Below, piece by piece: positions 1 to 6,236 of a stretch of DNA of 6,279 bases. The number at the start of each line of letters is the position of its first letter. Within the stretch, counting starts at the first letter, position 1. The notes beneath the pieces are model-generated. The model ran no database searches. It saw nothing but the letters and a program-made list of their open reading frames with translations, and was not told where the DNA came from. Source of the stretch: Eubacteriales Family XIII. Incertae Sedis bacterium (GTDB taxonomy: Bacteria; Bacillota; Clostridia; Peptostreptococcales; Anaerovoracaceae); assembly GCA_031278255.1 (NCBI GenBank), contig JAITKU010000280.1, positions 1-6,279 of the forward strand, read 5' to 3'. Position numbers and translations under genes: made by a program.

Positions 1-1
1 C

Positions 2-142
2 AACTGGATCGGCAGCAGACAGAAACGCCGCATCACCAAGGAATCCGAAAACGTACTCGTGCTGACCGCGGATCCCGCCAGAATGGGACCCTTGGGAAAA
101 AAGCGCAGGTCTCGTCTGCGCTGGATACGGCTTGAGAGATAG
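2..142 (+). CDS. Possible 3' end of an unidentified plus-strand gene (partial)
   Basis: An open frame enters from the left edge and stops with TAG at 140-142, three bases short of the convergent rpe stop. It would encode 46 residues, very basic at the C-terminus. I do not recognise the protein. Support is mainly compositional: over the first 30 codons most third positions are G or C, as in the neighbouring genes, while the other two plus frames look worse or stop early. The last 15 or so codons run through the rpe terminator hairpin and use mixed arginine codons, so this tail may be an extension past an older stop, or the frame may not be a gene. No start is inside the window. Its identity depends on sequence to the left. 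Confidence 0.3.
   Translation, partial: NWIGSRQKRRITKESENVLVLTADPARMGPLGKKRRSRLRWIRLER
97..122 (-). terminator. Intrinsic terminator after rpe
   Basis: Read on the minus strand, a perfect 7-bp stem (AGCGCAG at 122-116 pairing with CTGCGCT at 108-102) with a 7-nt loop is followed directly by a run of six T (102-97). It begins 23 bases after the rpe stop codon. This is the standard form of a Rho-independent terminator and marks the likely 3' end of the rsmB-prpC-prkC-rsgA-rpe transcript. There is no T-run on the plus-strand side, so it should act in one direction only. Confidence 0.8.
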
Positions 143-145
143 ACC

Positions 146-799
146 CTATTCCGACGCCCTGCGAAAAGCCCGTATCCACTCCGCGGCGTCCGCGGCGCCG
201 AAGAGGGAGGAGCCGGTCACGAATATGTCCGTGCCGGCCGCCGCGAGCGCGCGCGCGTTGTCCGGGCTTACGCCGCCGTCCACCTCTATTTGGAACGACA
301 AGGCCCTTTCCCTGCGGATTTCGGCGAGTTTGCGCACTTTCTCAATGCCGGCGGGCCGAAACTTCTGCCCGCTGTAGCCGGGATTTACGGTCATGATCAA
401 CACCAGTTCGACCTCCGCCAGCACGCAGTCCAAAACGGAAAGCGGCGTAGCGGGATTCAGGGCCACGCCGGGCTTCACGCCGAGGTCTCGGATCAGGTCC
501 AAGGTCCTGCCGAGTTGCGCGCAAGCCTCTTGGTGGACGACGATGTATTCCGTCTGCGCGGTGACGAATTCGGGTATGAAGCGATCGGCGTTCTCGATCA
601 TCAGATGTACGTCAAAGGGCAGCGCCGTTTTCCCGAGCAGACTCTTCACGACGGCGGACCCGAAGCTGATATTCGGTACGAAATGCCCGTCCATAATATC
701 CATATGCAACAGCTGTACGCCCGCGCGTTCCACGCGCGCGACATCGGCGGCCAGGGCCGAAAAATCGGCCGAAAGCACAGACGGCGCCAGTTTGATCAT
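146..799 (-). CDS. rpe: Ribulose-phosphate 3-epimerase
   Basis: Cytoplasmic TIM-barrel enzyme that interconverts D-ribulose 5-phosphate and D-xylulose 5-phosphate in the pentose phosphate pathway. The 217-residue length is normal. The family's features are in place: APSVLSAD (6-13), HMDIMDGHFVPN (32-43) with metal ligand His32 and catalytic/metal Asp34, FDVHLM (62-67) with His65, the methionine-lined site and loop MTVNPGYSGQKF (136-147), EVDGG (172-176) with catalytic/metal Asp174, and the phosphate-binding VTGSSLF (194-200). The ATG start gives the typical N-terminus MIKLAPS. A GGGG lies 7 nt upstream and a better AAAGGA about 13 nt upstream, so the ribosome site is not ideal. It is the last gene of the operon, 46 nt after rsgA, and is followed by a terminator. 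In Bacillus thiN follows rpe; here it does not. Confidence 0.97.
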   Translation of the reverse strand: MIKLAPSVLSADFSALAADVARVERAGVQLLHMDIMDGHFVPNISFGSAVVKSLLGKTALPFDVHLMIENADRFIPEFVTAQTEYIVVHQEACAQLGRTLDLIRDLGVKPGVALNPATPLSVLDCVLAEVELVLIMTVNPGYSGQKFRPAGIEKVRKLAEIRRERALSFQIEVDGGVSPDNARALAAAGTDIFVTGSSLFGAADAAEWIRAFRRASE

Positions 800-845
800 A
801 GCGATGCCCCGTTCCTTTCTCCGCGCGTCGCGCGGCGTTCCCGCG

Positions 846-1718
846 TCAATACGCGCCGGTCCTTTCGATTTCCTCTTGCTGCATCACATAAGAGGCGTAG
901 CGCGAGGCCGCGATGTGTCCCTCCGCGAGCGCGGCGCGCACCGCGCAACCCGGCTCCTTGAGATGCCGGCAATCGTCGAAACGGCAGGCGCCGAGGCGTT
1001 CCCGCATTTCCGGGTAATAGGACGCCAGCGCGCCGGACTCCGCGCCAAAGACCGTGAAAGAGCTGAAACCCGGGGTGTCGAAGATCATGCCGCCGCCGTC
1101 CGTGTCGAAGAGTTCCACATGCCGCGTGGTATGCCTGCCGCGCAACGTCCTGCCGCTGACCGCGCCGGTTTCGAGTTCCGCGCCGCCGCGCAGCATGTTG
1201 ATCAGCGTCGATTTGCCGACGCCCGAGGGACCCGCGAGCGCGCCTTTCTTGCCAAAGAGCAGGGGCGGCAGAAGCGCGAGACCCGTGCCCTCGGCGCAAC
1301 TGATCGCGAGCAGGGGATAGAGTCCGTCGTAAATCTCCGTGACGCGCCGCAATTTCTCGCGGCTCAAAAGCTCCGTCTTGTTGATACAGACCGCCGCCTC
1401 GGTCCCGGCCATCTCCGCCGCGACAAGCAGCTTATCGACGATGGCGAGGTTCGGCGCGGGCCGCGCGGCCGCGATCATCACGATGAGGATATCCGCGTTG
1501 GCTATGGGCGGGCGGATGAACAGATTGCGCCGCGGCAATATGGCGTTGATCACGCCGTCCTCCTCGTCGAGGGTTTCAAATTCCACGAAATCCCCCACGG
1601 TCGGCGTAAGGCCGTCTTTCTTGAAAATGCCCCGCGCCCTGCAACTGTACGAGACGCCGCCGCTTTCCGGACGAACGGTGTAGAAGCCGCCTACGCCTTT
1701 CGTAATCAATCCCCGCAT
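846..1718 (-). CDS. rsgA: Small ribosomal subunit biogenesis GTPase RsgA
   Basis: Circularly permuted GTPase (YjeQ/YloQ family) that binds the 30S subunit late in assembly and helps release immature factors. In order: an N-terminal OB-fold (about 1-65), then the permuted G domain with G4 NKTE (113-116), G5 SCAEG (140-144), P-loop GPSGVGKST (163-171), switch I RGRHTTRH (193-200) and G3 DTPGF (214-218), and a C-terminal zinc-binding domain with Cys245, Cys250, His252 and Cys258. The 290 residues match the family. The G4 motif ends in Glu where NKxD is usual, a mild oddity. The ATG overlaps the prkC stop by one base (TAATG) and no clear Shine-Dalgarno is visible, so translation is probably coupled to prkC. 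In B. subtilis the homologue is a PrkC substrate, which fits the linkage. Confidence 0.96.
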   Translation of the reverse strand: MRGLITKGVGGFYTVRPESGGVSYSCRARGIFKKDGLTPTVGDFVEFETLDEEDGVINAILPRRNLFIRPPIANADILIVMIAAARPAPNLAIVDKLLVAAEMAGTEAAVCINKTELLSREKLRRVTEIYDGLYPLLAISCAEGTGLALLPPLLFGKKGALAGPSGVGKSTLINMLRGGAELETGAVSGRTLRGRHTTRHVELFDTDGGGMIFDTPGFSSFTVFGAESGALASYYPEMRERLGACRFDDCRHLKEPGCAVRAALAEGHIAASRYASYVMQQEEIERTGAY

Positions 1719-3727
1719 TATTGGACGGAAACCGTTCCGGTCGTGAAATCGATGGTGCAGACCATGACCGTCTCGCCGCTGAACATCACATAGATCGTCC
1801 CCGTGCCTTGGCCCGTCACGGAAACGGTCTCGCTTCCCGCGTTCTTGTACCGCACCGCCTCGTTCACGATGCTCGTGGTCCGGCCGGAGGAGTCGGACAG
1901 TATGACCGAGAGGTTGAACACCTCGCTCGGCGCGGCCGAAAAGTCGATGTTGATCGAAACGCTGCGCGGTTCATCGGAGGGCGGGCCGGCGCTGACCTTG
2001 ACATCGATGCGCGATCCGGCCGTGAGTTCCGCCCCGGCCGTGTAGCGCTGCCAGATGATCAGCCCCTCCTCGTAGGACGCGCTGGCCTCGGGAACGCTCT
2101 CGCCGAGGCTGAGTCCCGACTCCTCGAGCAAGGCTTTCGCCGCGTCCACGCTGAGACCGATCAGATTCGGCGCCGCGACGTTTTGGATCGTTTCGGGTCC
2201 GTCGCTGAGTACGAGGTCCACTTTCGTACCCGGCGCTTCCGCCGTCGCGGCCGCCGGCGTCTGCCGCACAACGTAGTCCACGGGCAGGGAACTGTAATCG
2301 CGGCTGATATTGCCCTGTCTGTACCCGAAGCTTTCCAATACATATATCGCGTCCGCGAGGGGCATACCGCTCACGTTGGGGACGACGATTTCCGCTTCGG
2401 ATTCCGGCGTCTGCACCGCCGGCGTCGTGTTCGCCTCCGGCGCCGCGCCGCGGCTCAGGTTCACGCGCAGCTTGAAGCCCTCCTTGACGGCGCTCCCCTC
2501 CGGGCGTTCCTGCGACACGATCAGGCCCTCCTCGTATTCCGCGCTGTACGCGTGATCGGCGACGATCAATTCCAGATTCAGGTCCGCGAGGAGTTCTTTC
2601 GCGTTCTCCTCCGTCATGCCCAGCACGTTCGGAAGTTCGATCTCCGACGGGGCTTTCAGCACCTGAAGGCCCGTGTATATGAAATAGCTGACGGGTATGG
2701 CGCAGACCAGGGCGAGCAGAACGGCCAATGCCCTGAGTTTGAGATGTCTTTCGACCGGCGATTTGCGCTTATCCTTGCTTGTTTTCATCTTTTTCTTCTT
2801 CTCCGCGCCGCCGTCGCCCGCTTCCTCCGCTTCGCCCCCCTCCCCGGCGTCCGGGGCGCTTTGGCGCAGCTTTTCCGCCACTTCCGCGTTCTCTATAATA
2901 CCCGTTACAAAGTTAACGTTGTCGAGGGCCTCATACATGTCGTCCGCGCTCTTGAAACGGTTGATTTGATACTTTTCGACGGCTTTCATCACGATCTGTT
3001 CAAGCCCCGGCGGTACGCCGGAAACGAGCTGCGACGGCGGCGTCGGCTTGTCGTTCATGTGCATTACGGCCACGGCGACGGGGTTTTCCGCGTCGAAAGG
3101 CACCTTGCCCGTGAGCATTTCATACAGGACGATACCGAGGGAATAGATGTCCGATTTTTCGTCCACATAGCCGCCCCGCGCCTGTTCCGGCGAGAAGTAG
3201 TGGACCGAACCCATGACGCCCTCGCCGCCGTTCTTGACGATGGTGGCGTCCGTGACGGCCCGCGCGATACCGAAATCCGTGATCTTCGCGCTTCCGTCGG
3301 GCATGAGCAGAATATTGTGCGATTTCACATCCCTGTGTATAATGTTGTTGCGGTGCGCCATGCTCAAGGCGGAGGCGATCTGCTTCGCGATCCCGATCGC
3401 CCGCTTGTAATCGAGGGGGGCTTCGGCGGCGATCAGATCGCTCAAGGTCCGGCCCTCGACGAGTTCCATGACGATATAATGGATGTTCTCTTCCCTGCCC
3501 ACATCGTACACGTTGACGATGTTGGGATGATTCAAACCGGCGGCCGCCTGCGATTCCTTGCGAAAGCTGTCCACAAAGGCAAAGTCCTTCGTGTACTCCG
3601 GCCGCAAGACCTTGATGGCCACGAAGCGGTTCAGCAGACGGTCGCGGCCCTTGTAGACCACCGCCATGCCGCCGTCGCCGATCTTCTCTATGATTTCATA
3701 TCTGCCGCCAAGCGCTCTGTCGCTCAT
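1718..3727 (-). CDS. prkC: PASTA-domain membrane Ser/Thr protein kinase (PrkC/PknB/Stk1 type)
   Basis: Single-pass membrane kinase that senses peptidoglycan fragments or lipid II outside and phosphorylates Ser/Thr targets inside, controlling wall synthesis, growth and germination in relatives. The kinase domain (about 10-273) is complete: glycine loop GDGGMAVV (17-24), VAIK with Lys39, alpha-C Glu58, catalytic HRDVKSHN (131-138, Asp133), DFG (151-153), SPE (179-181) and DIYSLG (193-198). A linker follows, acidic and Gly-rich (291-309) then Lys-rich (310-332), and one membrane helix (about 333-357). Outside are three PASTA repeats (about 362-426, 447-510, 516-580) and a beta-rich C-terminal segment (588-669) that probably corresponds to the Ig-like domain of some Firmicutes PrkC proteins. 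The Lys-rich side faces the cytoplasm, as expected. The ATG is preceded by AAGGA (3738-3742) at 10 nt. An 85-nt gap separates it from prpC. The activation loop has few Ser/Thr. Confidence 0.96.
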   Translation of the reverse strand: MSDRALGGRYEIIEKIGDGGMAVVYKGRDRLLNRFVAIKVLRPEYTKDFAFVDSFRKESQAAAGLNHPNIVNVYDVGREENIHYIVMELVEGRTLSDLIAAEAPLDYKRAIGIAKQIASALSMAHRNNIIHRDVKSHNILLMPDGSAKITDFGIARAVTDATIVKNGGEGVMGSVHYFSPEQARGGYVDEKSDIYSLGIVLYEMLTGKVPFDAENPVAVAVMHMNDKPTPPSQLVSGVPPGLEQIVMKAVEKYQINRFKSADDMYEALDNVNFVTGIIENAEVAEKLRQSAPDAGEGGEAEEAGDGGAEKKKKMKTSKDKRKSPVERHLKLRALAVLLALVCAIPVSYFIYTGLQVLKAPSEIELPNVLGMTEENAKELLADLNLELIVADHAYSAEYEEGLIVSQERPEGSAVKEGFKLRVNLSRGAAPEANTTPAVQTPESEAEIVVPNVSGMPLADAIYVLESFGYRQGNISRDYSSLPVDYVVRQTPAAATAEAPGTKVDLVLSDGPETIQNVAAPNLIGLSVDAAKALLEESGLSLGESVPEASASYEEGLIIWQRYTAGAELTAGSRIDVKVSAGPPSDEPRSVSINIDFSAAPSEVFNLSVILSDSSGRTTSIVNEAVRYKNAGSETVSVTGQGTGTIYVMFSGETVMVCTIDFTTGTVSVQ

Positions 3728-3812
3728 GTGTTACCGTTCCTTTTCCATATTATTGCGGTCGCCGGAAAGCATCGCCCCCAAAATCCCGTGTCTGCCGGCC
3801 GAGGGAATCGCC

Positions 3813-4553
3813 CTATACCTCGACGCAAACGACCGTGATATTGTCCGATCCGCCGTTCGCGTTGGCGCTGTTCACGAGCATTCTGCAGGTGTCGTTCAGG
3901 TTCTCGCCGCGTGAAACAATGCCGCGGATGTCCTCGTCGGAGAGTTCGCCGCAGAGTCCGTCCGTACACAGCAGGACGCGATCCCCGGACAGCAATTCCG
4001 TCATGAAAAAATCCGGCATCACGCTTGTTTCGGCGCCCAAGGCCCGCGTGATCTCGTTCCTGCGCGGGTGGACGCGCGCCTCTTCCTCCGTCAACTCGCC
4101 TCGCGCAACCATGTCGTTCACGACGCTGTGATCCGCCGTAATGCGGCTGATCCCGCCCGCGCGCACGATGTAGGCCCTGCTGTCGCCCACATTGATGACG
4201 AAGAGCTTGTCGCGCAGGATGTGCATGAGTACCGCCGTCGTCGCCATGCCGCGATTCGCGGGATTCGCCTGCGCCATGGCGCAGATATCCGCGTTGACTT
4301 CACGAAAACAGCGCAGAAAATATTCCATCAGGGCCGTGTCCGGCCGCTCCGCGCGGTGGGCCGCCTCGATGGGGTTTCGCGCCAGAAAGTCCTCCACACC
4401 GAAAACGGCTTTCCGGCTGGCGAGTTCGCCGGAATTATGCCCGCCCACGCCGTCCGCCACGAGATATACATCGTATTTCGGCAGTACGAGCAGGGCGTCC
4501 TCGTTGTCGGCGCGCCGCTTGCCCACATCCGTTCTAAATCCCATTTTTGACAT
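3813..4553 (-). CDS. prpC: PP2C-family protein phosphatase (PrpC/Stp)
   Basis: Soluble metal-dependent (Mn/Mg) Ser/Thr phosphatase that reverses phosphorylation by the adjacent PASTA kinase. Numbered from the ATG at 4551-4553 (246 residues), the PP2C motifs are all visible: TDVGKRRADNED (8-19, Asp19), ADGVGGH (33-39, metal ligand Asp34), GMATTAV (102-108), NVGDSRAY (121-128, Asp124), TADHS (139-143), ITRALG (168-173), CTDGLC (196-201, metal ligand Asp198) and SDNIT (236-240, Asp237). No membrane segment is present. The start is uncertain among three in-frame codons: GTG 4560-4562, ATG 4551-4553 and ATG 4542-4544. AAAAGGA (4567-4573) lies 4 nt from the GTG and 13 nt from the first ATG. I chose that ATG because it gives the same distance to the TD motif as in B. 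subtilis PrpC. It lies downstream of rsmB and upstream of prkC, the standard pairing. Confidence 0.95.
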   Translation of the reverse strand: MSKMGFRTDVGKRRADNEDALLVLPKYDVYLVADGVGGHNSGELASRKAVFGVEDFLARNPIEAAHRAERPDTALMEYFLRCFREVNADICAMAQANPANRGMATTAVLMHILRDKLFVINVGDSRAYIVRAGGISRITADHSVVNDMVARGELTEEEARVHPRRNEITRALGAETSVMPDFFMTELLSGDRVLLCTDGLCGELSDEDIRGIVSRGENLNDTCRMLVNSANANGGSDNITVVCVEV

Positions 4554-4634
4554 TTTTACCACAATTTCCTTTTACTCACGGCGCCGCGCCGCTTCCGAAA
4601 CGGCCGCCCGGCCCGCGAAATCCGCCGCGCCCCG

Positions 4635-5933
4635 TCAATCGTCGGGGAAAGCGTCGTTTCGCTGCAATTTGCAGACGAAAAATCCGTCCGTCTTATCGAT
4701 GTGCGGCATGAGTTCCAACGTATCCACGCGTTTGAAATCCCGGTGCCGCTTCAGAAAATGCGCGACCACGCTTTGATTCTCCTGCTTTGAGACAGAGCAG
4801 GTGGCGTAGATCAGAAAGCCGTTCGGCTTCACATAGTTCGACGAGGCTTCCAGTATATCCCCTTGCTTCTTCGTGATGGAAGCAAGTTCGTCGCTGTTTT
4901 CCTTGTACTTGATCTCGGGCTTGCGCCTGACCACGCCAAGCCCCATGCAGGGGACATCCGCAAACACGCGATCCGCCTTGCCGATCAGCTCAGACCGAAC
5001 GCGCGTCGCGTCCCAAGCGTCGGTCTCGACGATGCGGACGCCGAGGCGCTTCGCGTCCTGCTCGATCTGCGACAGCTTCCTCTTGTATATATCCCACGCG
5101 TAGATCTTGCCCCGGTCTCCCATGCGTTCCGCCATGGCAAAGGTCTTGCCGCCCGGCGCCGCGCACACGTCGATGATCAGCTCGCCGGGCTGCGGATCGG
5201 CGAACTCCACGGCGATCTGGGAACTCTCCTCCTGTACGGAAAACAAACCGCTCTTGTACAGGCGGCCGCCCAGGAGATTGGCGCCTTTCACGAGCAGACA
5301 CTGCGGCGCCCGCTCGGATATCCGCACGTCGTAGCCTTTCGCGCAAAGCCGCGTCAGCAGGTCCTCGCGCCGCGTCTTGAGACGGTTGACGCGAACGGCA
5401 AAATCCGGCGTTTCGTTTCCCGCCGCGAGCAGAGCCTCCGCGTCGGCGGAACCGTAACGGTCGAGCCAAAGCTTCACGATCCAGTCCGCGTAGGAATATT
5501 TGACGGAAAGATAGCGCACTTCATCATCCGCGCGCGCGGGCAGGGTAACATAGTCCTTGTCGCGCAGATACTGGCGCAGAACGCCGTTTATGAAGCTCTC
5601 ATGCCCCGGCGAGAAGCGCTTCGCCAGATTCACGCTCTCATCCACGGCCGCGTATTCGGGAACCGAGTTCATAAAAAGCAACTGATAAAGGCCCATGCGC
5701 AGAATGACGAGATCGCCGGGCTTCAGTTTCTCCAGAGGCGTTCGGATGAAATTTCCGAGTATATAATCGAGATATATCTTGTTCTTCACAACCCCGTAGG
5801 TCAACTCCCGCACAAAAGCGGGCGCGTCGGGACGGCCCTTTCGGATATGATTCTTCAGCGCGATGTTTGAATAGGCCATGTTGTTTTCCACATCAAGCAA
5901 TGTATAATAAGCCGCTTTCCTGTTTCTGTCCAT
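4635..5933 (-). CDS. rsmB: 16S rRNA (cytosine(967)-C(5))-methyltransferase RsmB
   Basis: S-adenosylmethionine-dependent enzyme that methylates C5 of a 16S rRNA cytosine (C967 in E. coli). Numbered from the ATG at 5933 (432 residues, normal length), an N-terminal NusB-like RNA-binding domain (about 1-140, with VDESVNLAKRF) is joined to a Rossmann-fold methyltransferase domain. That domain carries the SAM-binding CAAPGGKT (257-264), DVPCMGLG (326-333) with the conserved motif IV Cys329, and the catalytic TCSV with nucleophile Cys379. Motif IV is usually DAPCSGLG, so Val and Met here are mild variants. The start at 5933 is chosen because GGAGG sits 6 nt upstream. An in-frame ATG at 5966 would add 11 Arg-rich residues, but they cover this ribosome site and a hairpin, which is unlikely. 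It is the first gene of the visible operon. rlmN, often the next gene, is absent. Confidence 0.96.
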   Translation of the reverse strand: MDRNRKAAYYTLLDVENNMAYSNIALKNHIRKGRPDAPAFVRELTYGVVKNKIYLDYILGNFIRTPLEKLKPGDLVILRMGLYQLLFMNSVPEYAAVDESVNLAKRFSPGHESFINGVLRQYLRDKDYVTLPARADDEVRYLSVKYSYADWIVKLWLDRYGSADAEALLAAGNETPDFAVRVNRLKTRREDLLTRLCAKGYDVRISERAPQCLLVKGANLLGGRLYKSGLFSVQEESSQIAVEFADPQPGELIIDVCAAPGGKTFAMAERMGDRGKIYAWDIYKRKLSQIEQDAKRLGVRIVETDAWDATRVRSELIGKADRVFADVPCMGLGVVRRKPEIKYKENSDELASITKKQGDILEASSNYVKPNGFLIYATCSVSKQENQSVVAHFLKRHRDFKRVDTLELMPHIDKTDGFFVCKLQRNDAFPDD

Positions 5934-5939
5934 TTTTCG

Positions 5940-5944
5940 CCTCC
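5940..5944 (-). promoter_or_regulatory. Shine-Dalgarno site setting the rsmB start
   Basis: GGAGG on the minus strand, with a 6-nt spacer (CGAAAA) before the ATG at 5931-5933. It is the strongest ribosome-binding site in the window and supports the shorter rsmB over the in-frame ATG at 5966. Confidence 0.8.
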
Positions 5945-5947
5945 GGC

Positions 5948-5963
5948 GCGGCCTTTCGGCCGC
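5948..5963 (-). other. GAAA-tetraloop hairpin just upstream of the rsmB ribosome site
   Basis: On the minus strand GCGGCC and GGCCGC form a perfect 6-bp GC stem closed by a GAAA (GNRA) loop. It ends 3 nt before the GGAGG of rsmB. The fold is seen directly. A role, such as stabilising the leader or keeping the ribosome site single-stranded, is inference. With no T-run, it is not a terminator. Confidence 0.55.
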
Positions 5964-6068
5964 CATGCAATGTCACCTGAAAATAATTTGTCGCGTAAAT
6001 GGGTCCGTTTTGACCTGTCCGGCACGCGGCCCGGCCGCATATCCGAAAAAGGTAGGAACGACGCCGCC

Positions 6069-6135
6069 CAATCCCCCGGCGAAAGGCCGGGACCGGCGCT
6101 TCATACTGTCGGCGTGGGCTTGCAATCCCCCGGCG
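6069..6135. repeat. 13-base direct repeat pair
   Basis: CAATCCCCCGGCG occurs exactly at 6069-6081 and again at 6123-6135, with 41 bases between the copies. The first copy supplies the left arm of the small hairpin at 6075-6091. The second lies just left of the inverted repeats. The function is unknown and, in GC-rich DNA, partial chance similarity is possible. Confidence 0.5.
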
Positions 6136-6139
6136 GCTG

Positions 6140-6182
6140 TGTTCCGCGGGGCGGCGGGCCAAGCCCTTAACCCCGCGGAACA
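6140..6182. repeat. Perfect 12-bp inverted repeat (hairpin)
   Basis: TGTTCCGCGGGG (6140-6151) and CCCCGCGGAACA (6171-6182) are exact reverse complements around a 19-nt loop. The loop holds a further 4-bp stem, GGGC (6156-6159) with GCCC (6163-6166). The fold is strong on either strand. No T-run follows at once on either side, so it is not a simple terminator. Its right arm lies inside the left arm of the larger repeat at 6150-6279, so the two folds cannot form together. Confidence 0.7.
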
Positions 6183-6186
6183 TCCG

Positions 6187-6214
6187 TTCAATTTTGGCTC
6201 CGTCCAAAATTGAA
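6187..6214. repeat. Perfect 11-bp hairpin in the element core
   Basis: TTCAATTTTGG (6187-6197) and CCAAAATTGAA (6204-6214) are exact reverse complements around the loop CTCCGT. Its left arm shares bases with the long left arm of 6150-6191, and its right arm with the next hairpin. Confidence 0.7.
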
Positions 6215-6236
6215 GCGCCAAAGGCGCACTTCAATT
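6208..6236. repeat. Second core hairpin with a 2-nt bulge
   Basis: AATTGAAG (6208-6215) pairs with CTTCAATT (6229-6236), and inside it CGCC (6216-6219) pairs with GGCG (6223-6226) around an AAA loop, leaving CA (6227-6228) bulged. Read on the minus strand the stem is followed by a short T stretch, which is weakly terminator-like. It competes with the 6187-6214 hairpin for AATTGAA. Confidence 0.6.

Noticed and set aside
393..1793. 466-codon open frame on the plus strand
   Set aside because: Crosses rpe, rsgA and the end of prkC in antisense. Its composition is low-complexity and its boundaries match no gene.
3731..3748. Five-codon mini-ORF (MEKER) directly before prkC
   Set aside because: It consists of the prkC ribosome-binding sequence and has no ribosome site of its own; probably chance.
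3747..3752. TAATAT, a possible -10 box for a separate prkC promoter in the 85-nt gap
   Set aside because: No acceptable -35 hexamer lies 16-18 nt upstream.
1721..3838. 705-codon open frame on the plus strand
   Set aside because: It is antisense to the intact prkC gene. High-GC codon bias suppresses stops in this frame, and the translation is Arg/His-rich with no domain. No ribosome site was evident.
3724..3969. 81-codon minus-strand open frame bridging prpC and prkC and ending in ATGA at the prkC start
   Set aside because: It is mostly an out-of-frame reading of the prpC 3' end. prpC closes naturally after its final SDNIT motif, so no frameshift or fusion is needed.
4863..5870. 335-codon open frame on the plus strand
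   Set aside because: Antisense shadow of rsmB, whose catalytic motifs are all in place on the other strand.
5893..6234. 113-codon minus-strand open frame upstream of rsmB
   Set aside because: It runs across the inverted repeats and into the rsmB coding start in another frame, with no domain or ribosome site. Such frames are typical of translated repeats.
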